This document shows positions 1 through 5,016 of a DNA stretch of 5,016 nucleotides, one piece after another. The notes under the pieces were generated by a model that was not told the DNA's origin, searched no databases, and saw only the letters and a list, made by a program, of their open reading frames with translations. A program made the translations under genes and the position numbers. Numbering within the stretch: the first letter of the stretch is position 1; the number at the start of each line of letters is the position of its first letter. Origin of the DNA: a bacterium (GTDB lineage Bacteria > Krumholzibacteriota > Krumholzibacteriia > LZORAL124-64-63); NCBI GenBank assembly GCA_030635025.1, contig DAOVZQ010000244.1:1-5016 (forward strand), given 5' to 3'.

Positions 1-468
1 GCGCTGGCGCCCGGGATCGAGTGGTTGTGCAGCGCTCTTACGGTCGAGGAATTGATTGGAACGGTCGGCAGCAGCTCCAGCAGTATCTCGGAACTCGTCG
101 GCGTGGTGAAGTCTTATTCCCACATGGACCGGGCGCCCGTGCAGGAGGTCGACGTGCACCAGGGTATCGAGGACGCGATCACGCTGCTCGGCCACAAATT
201 GCGGCAGGGCATCAGCGTCGTGCGCGACTACGATCGGGATCTGCCGCGGATCGGGACCCGGGGGAGCGAGCTGAACCAGGTATGGACGAACCTGATCGAC
301 AACGCCATCGGCGCCATGGGCGAGCGGGGCTCCATAACGATCAAGACGAGCAAATGCGCGGACAGCACAACCTGGGCTTGCACGCCAAGCAAGCCGATGC
401 TTCTATCGAAAACGTCGACATCCCGTCCGTCATCCGGCGTCATCCCGCAACGACACCGACTCCAGTAA
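1..468 (+). pseudogene. Sensor histidine kinase, 3' part, ATPase domain truncated
   Basis: The frame is open from base 1, so the true start lies upstream. Residues 28-46 read as the second helix of a dimerisation domain (SELVGVVKSYSHMDRAP). Residues 50-117 are the start of a HATPase_c domain, with an N-box at 89-106 (SELNQVWTNLIDNAIGAM; Asn101 is the expected Mg-ATP ligand). The style matches kinases that carry N-terminal cyclic-nucleotide-binding domains, as I recall that family. After residue 117 (about base 350) similarity ends: the G1 (DxGxG), F and G2 boxes are absent. The last 38 residues are low-complexity, Ser/Thr/Pro/Lys-rich and kinase-unlike, ending at TAA 466-468. Neither other forward frame supplies the missing boxes, so a deletion or replacement fits better than a simple frameshift. 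The remnant should not bind ATP normally. The H-box histidine would lie upstream and cannot be seen. Family call is firm; pseudogene status is inferred. Confidence 0.7.
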
Positions 469-470
469 TC

Positions 471-484
471 GGAGGATCACCGTG
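471..484 (+). promoter_or_regulatory. Strong Shine-Dalgarno fixing a GTG start
   Basis: GGAGG at 471-475 lies six bases before GTG at 482-484. This selects GTG as the start of the thioredoxin lipoprotein rather than the in-frame ATG at 530, which would leave almost no n-region before the lipobox. The site is 3 bases after the stop of the truncated kinase, so the lipoprotein could be translated from a transcript entering from upstream. Confidence 0.75.
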
Positions 485-1051
485 AATCGTCCCTCTCGTT
501 TCCCGGCCGCACTGACCGCACTGACGATCATGCTCACCCTGGTCGGCTGTTCCGGCGATCCCGATAGCGCCGGGACGCACGAAGATTCCGCGGCGGAGGT
601 GGCCAAGACCACCCTGATCCACGTGGGCGACCCGGCGCCCGAGATCTCGTGCGAACTGCTGGACGGCGGCCGCTTCGAGCTGAAGGATCAGCGGGACAAG
701 GTGGTGCTGGTCAACTTCTTCGCCACCTGGTGCGGTCCCTGTATCGCCGAGATGCCGCATCTTCGATCCCAGGTATGGGAGCGCTTCAAGGGCGCTGATT
801 TCGTCATGGTGTCCATCGCCCGCGAAGAGAGCGCCTCGATCGTAGCCCCGTTCGCGGCGAAGCACGAGTTGACGTGGCCCGTCGCGCTGGATCAGGAGCG
901 CGCCGTCTACGGTCGCTACGCCGAGGCCTACATCCCCCGCAACTTCGTCATCGATCGTGAGGGCGTGGTCGTATACGAGGCCCAGGGTTTCGAGGAGAAG
1001 GAGTTCGAGGCCATGGTGGCGTTACTGAGCCGCGAGCTGGGAGGATCCTGA
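482..1051 (+). CDS. TlpA/ResA-like thioredoxin-fold lipoprotein
   Basis: The product is a 189-residue envelope thiol-disulfide oxidoreductase of the TlpA/ResA/AhpC-TSA group. Residues 1-22 form a lipoprotein signal peptide: basic N-terminus, hydrophobic core, and lipobox LVGC with Cys23 as the lipidation site. A Ser/Asp/Glu-rich linker runs to about residue 45. The thioredoxin domain follows (about 46-185), with VNFFATWCGPC holding the CGPC redox pair Cys84/Cys87, and the conserved cis-proline probably Pro152 in AYIPRNFVID. Length is typical. Family members reduce or maintain disulfides in exported proteins, for example in cytochrome c maturation; the partner here cannot be told from the sequence. 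An extra Cys57 lies early in the domain. No cytochrome maturation genes are visible. The gene starts 13 bases after the kinase remnant stop and is separated from trkA by 113 bases, so membership in the trk operon is uncertain. Confidence 0.9.
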   Translation: MNRPSRFPAALTALTIMLTLVGCSGDPDSAGTHEDSAAEVAKTTLIHVGDPAPEISCELLDGGRFELKDQRDKVVLVNFFATWCGPCIAEMPHLRSQVWERFKGADFVMVSIAREESASIVAPFAAKHELTWPVALDQERAVYGRYAEAYIPRNFVIDREGVVVYEAQGFEEKEFEAMVALLSRELGGS

Positions 1052-1052
1052 C

Positions 1053-1084
1053 CCGGACCGTCCTGTCTCTTCTCTACCGGTCGG
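1053..1084 (+). repeat. Imperfect hairpin after the thioredoxin lipoprotein
   Basis: CCGGACCG at 1053-1060 can pair with CGGTCGG at 1078-1084 (seven base pairs, G1055 bulged, 17-base loop). It begins two bases after the stop codon at 1049-1051. No T-run follows, so it is not a standard intrinsic terminator. It could be an RNA-end stabilising or Rho-assisted structure, or chance in GC-rich DNA. The remainder of the 113-base gap up to trkA shows no convincing -35/-10 pair. Confidence 0.25.
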
Positions 1085-1164
1085 AAGCCGCTCTTGCCTA
1101 GTTCGAATCGCTGTGAGAGCATTTCCGACAGCGCCCGAAACCCGACCCAACGATTGAGCTAACC

Positions 1165-2544
1165 ATGCCCCAAAAAAGCGCGAACATCCTGCTGCTGGGC
1201 CTCGGCGGCGTCGGCTATCACCTCGCCAAGCGTTTGACGCACGAGGGACATGCCCTAACGGCCATCGAAACCGATTCCGACCTGATCAAGCAGGCCGACG
1301 GCGAGATCGACGCCCGGCTGATCCGGGGCGACGGCATGAGTTTCGCCTCCTGGGAAGAAGCCGGAGCCCGGGACATGGACTACCTCATCGCCGTCACCGA
1401 CAACGATGCGGTGAACATCCTCGCCTCCCTGCTGGCCGACCGGTACGGGATCCCGCAGAAGATCGCCCGGGTCCGTTCGCTCGACGTGCTGAAGCCCGAC
1501 GCTCTGTTGACGGCGGCCGATCTGAAACTTGATCTCGTCATCCGCCCCGAGGAACTGGCAGCCAAGGAGATCGCCCGGCTGCTGAAGTTGCGGACGGGCA
1601 ACGCCGTCATCGATATCGCGGACGGCCGGATGCAGGTCACCGCCGCGCGGATCCATGCCCAAAGCGCCCTGGCCGGTACAAAGCTAAAGGACGTCTCGTG
1701 CGAGTATGACGATTTCTACTTCCGGATCGTGTCCATCGCGCGCGGCATCAACACCATCATTCCGGGCGGCGAGGACGAGATCCTGCCGGGCGACCACATC
1801 TACGTCCTGGCCTACACCCGGGACCAGTCCCGGCTGCTGGACCTGATCGGCGAACCCCAGGACCGACGACACAGGATCATGATCATCGGCGGCGGACTCG
1901 TAGGCCTCCGGGTCGCGGAGTTGCTGGAGGATTCGTTCCCGATCAAGTTGGTCGAGCGGGATGCACGTCGGGCCGAAGAACTGTCCTACCTTCTGGACCA
2001 CACGGAGATCCTGAACGGCGATGGCTCCCACGTCGACACACTGAAGCGGGCCGGACTGCAGGACATGGATGTCATCATCACGGTCACGGGCGACAACGAG
2101 ACGAACATTATGACCAGCGTCCTGGCCAAGCACCTGATCCAGGATGGGTCGACAAACAAGGTCCGCACCATCGCGTTGGTGCAGCGAGAGGCCTATCTGG
2201 TGCTGGCGTCGACCATGGGCTCGGATATCGTCCTGAACAAGAAGTTGATGGCCGTCAACAAGATCCTGAAGTATATCAGGCGCGGTCAACTGTTGTCGGT
2301 CGCTCAGCTTTACGGCTGCGACACCGAGGTGGTCGAACTCATCGCTGAAGAGGGAGCGCCGATCACCCACAAGGCGTTGTTCGAAGTCGGAGGGATGCAG
2401 GGCAAGATCATCATCGGCGCCGTATGCCGGAGTGGCGACTGGGAAATCGCCACGGGTGACACACATGTCCAGGCCGGCGACAAAATCATCGGCATCTGCA
2501 AATCGCATTACCTCCGGGATCTCCAGGCGCTGATCCTGTCATGA
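1165..2544 (+). CDS. trkA: Trk system K+ uptake regulatory protein TrkA
   Basis: This 459-residue protein is the peripheral cytoplasmic subunit of the Trk potassium transporter. It binds NAD(H) or ATP/ADP and controls the TrkH pore. It is a tandem of two RCK units, each an N-terminal Rossmann domain and a C-terminal TrkA_C domain. Unit one has the dinucleotide loop GLGGVG at residues 12-17, an acidic strand end near Glu35/Asp37, and the RGDG and AVTDND motifs. Its TrkA_C region is about 140-230, ending in LPGDHIYVLA. Unit two has GGGLVG at 242-247, NGDGS and ITVTGDNETN, and a second TrkA_C ending in QAGDKIIGIC. Length matches the usual size of about 458, and both glycine loops are intact. ATG 1165 is the natural start, placing Met a few residues before the first beta strand; only a weak GAG (1156-1158) precedes it. 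The stop overlaps the trkH start, indicating co-translation. Confidence 0.96.
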   Translation: MPQKSANILLLGLGGVGYHLAKRLTHEGHALTAIETDSDLIKQADGEIDARLIRGDGMSFASWEEAGARDMDYLIAVTDNDAVNILASLLADRYGIPQKIARVRSLDVLKPDALLTAADLKLDLVIRPEELAAKEIARLLKLRTGNAVIDIADGRMQVTAARIHAQSALAGTKLKDVSCEYDDFYFRIVSIARGINTIIPGGEDEILPGDHIYVLAYTRDQSRLLDLIGEPQDRRHRIMIIGGGLVGLRVAELLEDSFPIKLVERDARRAEELSYLLDHTEILNGDGSHVDTLKRAGLQDMDVIITVTGDNETNIMTSVLAKHLIQDGSTNKVRTIALVQREAYLVLASTMGSDIVLNKKLMAVNKILKYIRRGQLLSVAQLYGCDTEVVELIAEEGAPITHKALFEVGGMQGKIIIGAVCRSGDWEIATGDTHVQAGDKIIGICKSHYLRDLQALILS

Positions 2545-3998
2545 ACCCACGTGCCATCGCCCATGTCATGGGAACGTTGCTGCTGGTGACCGCCGGTGCT
2601 CTGGTGCCGCCGATCATCTGCTCGTTGCTGTATGGGGGCGAGGGGGACCTGACCGCCCTGCTGGTCTCGTCCCTCATTGCCTTGGCGGCCGGTTATCCCC
2701 TATGGCGCCTTTCCCGCGGCAGCCACGAACTCGGCATCAAGGACGCGTTCGCTATCGCCGCTTTCGGCTGGGGCCTGATCTCGGCGGTCTCTGCTTTACC
2801 CTTCATGATCCACGGATCGATCCCGTCGTTCACCGACGCCTTCTTCGAGATGATGTCGGGCTATACCACATCGGGCGCCACCATCCTGACCGACATCGAG
2901 GCCTTGCCCCACGGCCTGCTCTTCTGGCGCAGCGAAACCCACCTGCTCGGCGGCATGGGCTTCCTGACCCTGACCATCATCTTCCTGCCCCATGGCATGG
3001 GCGGACTGCGGATTTTCCGGGCGGAGTCGAGCCCCGGCCAGACCCTCACCAAGGAACGGTTTCTGGCCCGTAATCGCGACGCCATCACGGTGCTGTGGAT
3101 CATCTATCTGGCGCTGAACGCCGCGCAGGTGGGTTTGATGTGCGCCGGCGGCATGTCGCTGTTCGACTCGCTATGCCACGCCTTCGGTACGGTCTCGACT
3201 TCGGGCTACTCGCCCTACAACGCCAGCATCGGCCACTACGACAACGCCTACTTCGATTGGATCATCACCCTGTTCATGTTCCTGGGCGGCGTCACGTTCA
3301 TGCTCTTCTATCACGCGGCTCGGCGCGAGTGGCGCGTCCTGCGCATCAACACCGAGTTCAGGTGGTACGTCGGGTTCGTGTCGGTCTTCTGCGGGGCCAC
3401 GGTGCTGGTCCTGTGGCTCCAGGGTGCCTATGGCTTCTGGGATTCGTTGCGGCACGGCACGTTCCAGGTGGTATCCCTGCTGACGACGACCGGCTTCACG
3501 ACCCAGAACTACGAGCTGTGGCCCCAGGCGGCCCAGATGTTCCTCTTCGCCGTGTGTTTCGTGGGCGCCTGCGCCGGTTCGACCACCAGCGGCATCAAGG
3601 TCATCCACTACGTCGTCATCTGGAAGTTCATGGTCGGCGCGATCAAGCGTATCTTCCTGCAGCCGCTCGCGGTGGTCTCGGTTCGGATCAACAATCGTCC
3701 TATCGACCAGTCGATCATCGATCTGGCCGTCTGTTACTTCATCGTCAATATCTTCCTGGTTCTGGGCGGCGGGTGCTTCATGGTGCTCGTCGACAACATG
3801 GACTACCTGACCGCCATGAGCTCGGTCATCGCGTCCCTGATGAACATCGGGCCGGGCTTCGGCGCGGTCGGACCTTCGGAGAACTATGCCTTCATCTCGG
3901 ATGTTGGGAAGTGGTTCCTTGCCTGGAATATGCTCGTCGGCCGATTGGAGATGTTCTCGGCGCTGGTGATCTTCTTTCCGTCGTTCTGGCGCAAGTAG
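2541..3998 (+). CDS. trkH: Trk system K+ transport pore protein TrkH
   Basis: This 485-residue inner-membrane protein is the K+-translocating subunit (TrkH/TrkG, SKT superfamily) gated by TrkA. It shows the four membrane-pore-membrane repeats. The filter loops are at residues 109-114 (TTSGAT, Gly112), 219-224 (STSGYS, Gly222), 315-320 (TTTGFT, Gly318) and 435-441 (NIGPGFG). Glycine in all four loops is the signature of K+ selectivity in this superfamily. The GACAGSTTSGIKVIH stretch (342-356) corresponds to the intramembrane gating loop of the third repeat. The GRLEMF motif in the last helix carries the conserved Arg468, which to my recollection has the same number in the Vibrio TrkH structure. 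Length is that of the family and the C-terminus FPSFWRK is natural. ATG 2541 overlaps the trkA stop as ATGA, and no strong ribosome site precedes it, so translational coupling to trkA is likely. The next 6 bases lead straight into an IS remnant. Confidence 0.96.
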   Translation: MNPRAIAHVMGTLLLVTAGALVPPIICSLLYGGEGDLTALLVSSLIALAAGYPLWRLSRGSHELGIKDAFAIAAFGWGLISAVSALPFMIHGSIPSFTDAFFEMMSGYTTSGATILTDIEALPHGLLFWRSETHLLGGMGFLTLTIIFLPHGMGGLRIFRAESSPGQTLTKERFLARNRDAITVLWIIYLALNAAQVGLMCAGGMSLFDSLCHAFGTVSTSGYSPYNASIGHYDNAYFDWIITLFMFLGGVTFMLFYHAARREWRVLRINTEFRWYVGFVSVFCGATVLVLWLQGAYGFWDSLRHGTFQVVSLLTTTGFTTQNYELWPQAAQMFLFAVCFVGACAGSTTSGIKVIHYVVIWKFMVGAIKRIFLQPLAVVSVRINNRPIDQSIIDLAVCYFIVNIFLVLGGGCFMVLVDNMDYLTAMSSVIASLMNIGPGFGAVGPSENYAFISDVGKWFLAWNMLVGRLEMFSALVIFFPSFWRK

Positions 3999-4013
3999 AG
4001 CGGGTGTACTTGC
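3991..4013 (+). repeat. Inverted repeat across the trkH stop codon
   Basis: GCAAGTA at 3991-3997 is a perfect inverted copy of TACTTGC at 4007-4013, giving a seven-base-pair stem with a nine-base loop. It spans the trkH stop (3996-3998). There is no T-tract after it, so it is a poor intrinsic terminator. The right arm lies inside the apparent end of the insertion-sequence remnant, so the pairing may be accidental. Confidence 0.3.
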
Positions 4014-4130
4014 CTGCCAATTTCCGACATCTCGAGAAGGCTATTTATGTGTAGCCAGGAGGTGTTGAGATGAATTCTTCCCGCAGATGATACAGCCGCG
4101 ATTTCAAGCTGGAGGCGATCCGCCATTCTC
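4005..4130 (+). mobile_element. IS3-family insertion sequence, left-end remnant
   Basis: The stretch begins with TG and reads TGTACTTGCCTGCC, ATTTCCGACATCTCG, then a short leader, AGGAGGT and an ATG. This order (terminal repeat with TTGCC and ATTTCC-GACA elements, about 60 bases of leader, then orfA) is the layout of IS3-family left ends such as IS2, as I recall them. The following codons spell a typical IS3 OrfA N-terminus. Similarity fades near 4130. No reverse-complement copy of the end is visible further on, and no orfB or DDE domain is present, so most of the element is deleted. The outer boundary at 4005 is an estimate. Confidence 0.65.
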
Positions 4131-4162
4131 CAACCCCTCAAGCTGCGCCGTCGACTTGCTAA
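4070..4162 (+). pseudogene. Transposase OrfA fragment (IS3 family)
   Basis: From ATG 4070 the frame reads MNSSRR, a TGA stop at 4088-4090, then YSRDFKLEAIRHS, then an unrelated tail to TAA at 4160-4162. The motif R-R-x-YSRDFKLEAIR is the start of the helix-turn-helix domain of IS3-family OrfA proteins, which bind the element's ends. AGGAGGT at 4057-4063 sits six bases before the ATG, so the ribosome site is intact while the gene is dead. A full OrfA has roughly 90-120 residues; only about 20 are recognisable here. The in-frame stop and the loss of homology after codon 20 indicate decay in two steps (point mutation and deletion), in unknown order. Confidence 0.7.
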
Positions 4163-4185
4163 TGGTCGATCTGACATGCTAGACT
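4156..4185 (+). promoter_or_regulatory. Candidate sigma70-type promoter for the secreted repeat protein
   Basis: TTGCTA at 4156-4161 (four of six to the -35 consensus) and TAGACT at 4180-4185 (four of six to the -10) are 18 bases apart. TGC directly before the -10 makes it an extended -10. Transcription would start near 4192, about 30 bases before the ATG at 4223. This is a pattern match only. If real, the downstream gene is independent of trkAH. Confidence 0.35.
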
Positions 4186-4216
4186 CCATCAGTATTCATG
4201 AATCAGATATTGGAGT
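4183..4216 (+). promoter_or_regulatory. Dyad and direct repeats overlapping -10 and ribosome site
   Basis: ACTCCA (4183-4188) and TGGAGT (4211-4216) form a perfect inverted pair. Near their centre is the ten-base palindrome ATTCATGAAT (4194-4203). ATCAGTATT (4188-4196) and ATCAGATATT (4202-4211) are near-direct repeats 14 bases apart. The right arm contains the Shine-Dalgarno GGAG (4212-4215), seven bases before ATG 4223. It may be an operator, or in a read-through transcript a hairpin that hides the ribosome site. Function is inferred; the symmetry is directly visible. Confidence 0.35.
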
Positions 4217-4222
4217 ATCACC

Positions 4223-5016
4223 ATGCAACGATCTGCTTGTCTCGTATCCTTGTTCGCGACTGCTTTCCTGGTCACATCTCCCGCATCAGCAAGTGAGCCG
4301 TGCGTGGACTGGTCAGGAACTCTAACACCTCTCGACGTCATGCCGGAGGCCACGGGCAGTCACTGCGCGATGGCTAACGACTACATCTACATCGCCGGAG
4401 ACAGGTTCCTGGTCGTCGAGCTCGATACAGGTGGATCGAGTGCAGTTGTCGGCTCGATGGATTTGTATGGCCCGGTCCAGGGTGATATGGTCGTCGTTGG
4501 AGACCGAGTCTACCTGATCACAGGGGGTCTGGCAGTTTGGGAGATCGATGTCGGTGATCCGACTGCTCCAGTGTTGCATAGGTTGTACGGAAGCGATGTG
4601 GAACTGCTAGACTTGGCAGTACTAGAGCCCTACATCGTCGCCGCCGCTGCGGACTCAACGTTACATTATATCGACGTGTCCGTAGACGACCTGCTCTCCG
4701 CAACGTTAGTGGAAATGTCCGACGTATGGATTGAAGAGATTGAGGTTCAAGGCACGACGCTGGTGACATCGGGTAGATCCATCAGTTCATACGATGTCTC
4801 GGACCCATTGTCGCCAGTGCAGATAGACAATTTCATGCCCCTCTATTTGCCCCGTTATTTGCACTACACCAACGATAGTGTCTATTATCACGTTTCCACT
4901 CCCGATGGTCATTATTACCTTACGTGCTTGCAGGTCTTGCCGGACAAAACGCTCGATTTCTCAGCGCGAATCGATATTCCGTCGACTCTGACATGGTCCA
5001 CACCCCTGTGCGCCGA
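4223..5016 (+). CDS. Secreted protein with LVIVD-like/beta-propeller repeats, 3' partial
   Basis: The frame is open from ATG 4223 to the window end (264 residues, no stop), preceded by GGAG at 4212-4215. Residues 1-23 form a Sec signal peptide (basic start, hydrophobic LVSLFATAFLV, SPASA before the cut, mature end SEPC). The mature part is beta-rich with recurring units of the type 'YIYIAGDRFLVVELD', '..LAVWEIDVGDP', '..LHYIDVS', '..ISSYDVSDP'. Their key aspartates are residues 68, 109, 151 and 191, spaced 41, 42 and 40. That period and the V/I-D-V-SDP-x-x-P pattern resemble LVIVD repeats, which build extracellular beta-propellers. A fifth, more divergent unit may begin near residue 219. Cys27 and Cys48 could form a disulfide. 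No catalytic motif is seen, so binding or a surface role is only a guess. Codon choice (tta, cta, aca, gta) and GC content differ from the trk genes, and the gene lies beside a dead IS, suggesting acquisition. Confidence 0.8.
   Translation, partial: MQRSACLVSLFATAFLVTSPASASEPCVDWSGTLTPLDVMPEATGSHCAMANDYIYIAGDRFLVVELDTGGSSAVVGSMDLYGPVQGDMVVVGDRVYLITGGLAVWEIDVGDPTAPVLHRLYGSDVELLDLAVLEPYIVAAAADSTLHYIDVSVDDLLSATLVEMSDVWIEEIEVQGTTLVTSGRSISSYDVSDPLSPVQIDNFMPLYLPRYLHYTNDSVYYHVSTPDGHYYLTCLQVLPDKTLDFSARIDIPSTLTWSTPLCA

Noticed and set aside
21..485. Second + strand frame over the kinase remnant, ending at the lipoprotein start, as a frameshifted kinase C-terminus.
   Set aside because: Its part after base 350 contains no G1, F or G2 box, so it does not restore the kinase.
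1094..1116. GTTCGAATC at 1101-1109 resembles the T-loop of a tRNA.
   Set aside because: The flanking five bases on each side do not pair as a T-stem, and no acceptor, D or anticodon arm can be placed around it.
1684..2508. Long open frame on the - strand opposite trkA (274 codons).
   Set aside because: It lies entirely within trkA, whose RCK motifs and full length are clear. The antisense translation has no recognisable domain and is explained by the GC-rich codon pattern.
3095..4054. Long + strand open frame (319 codons) out of frame with trkH.
   Set aside because: The product is Arg/His/Gly-rich shadow sequence, while the trkH frame shows all four pore loops.
4130..4222. Searched for the right terminal repeat of the IS.
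   Set aside because: No reverse complement of the 4005-4030 end is present; the element simply fades out.
1..5016. Looked for CRISPR arrays, rRNA, toxin-antitoxin pairs, reverse transcriptases or other defence-type modules.
   Set aside because: No regularly spaced repeats or matching protein motifs exist. All intact genes before 4000 belong to well-known families.

Overview
The window looks like a chromosomal stretch of a GC-rich, diderm (Gram-negative-type) bacterium. One gene encodes a lipoprotein with a periplasmic-type thioredoxin fold, another starts with a Sec signal peptide, and a complete Trk potassium system sits between them. The style of the proteins (cNMP-linked kinase tail, secreted repeat protein with short 'DVSDP' units) recalls environmental lineages such as Eisenbacteria, Krumholzibacteriota or deltaproteobacteria-like groups. 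That placement is a weak inference, and no rRNA or marker gene is present to settle it.

Layout, all on the + strand. Bases 1-468 hold the 3' part of a sensor histidine kinase. Its homology stops abruptly just after the N-box of the ATPase domain, so it appears truncated. A GTG-started gene with a strong Shine-Dalgarno follows at 482-1051 and encodes a TlpA/ResA-like thioredoxin lipoprotein (lipobox Cys23, CGPC active site). After a 113-base gap come trkA (1165-2544) and trkH (2541-3998), overlapping by ATGA. Together they form a full Trk K+ uptake system: TrkH is the membrane pore with four glycine filter loops, and TrkA is the cytoplasmic nucleotide-binding gate with two RCK units.

Directly after trkH (about 4005-4130) is the left end of an IS3-family insertion sequence. 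It keeps a terminal-repeat-like end, an AGGAGGT ribosome site and the first codons of orfA, but the reading frame has a stop at codon 7 and the rest of the element is gone. Beyond it (4223 to the window edge) the base composition drops. A secreted protein begins there with a signal peptide and about 41-residue repeats resembling LVIVD/beta-propeller units. It has its own candidate promoter, and a dyad overlaps both the -10 and the ribosome site.

The first four genes are ordinary housekeeping or signalling material. The accessory signal is at the 3' end: decayed IS, composition shift and a repeat-containing secreted protein. I found no evidence of a new defence system, CRISPR array or RNA gene, so the unusual points are modest.
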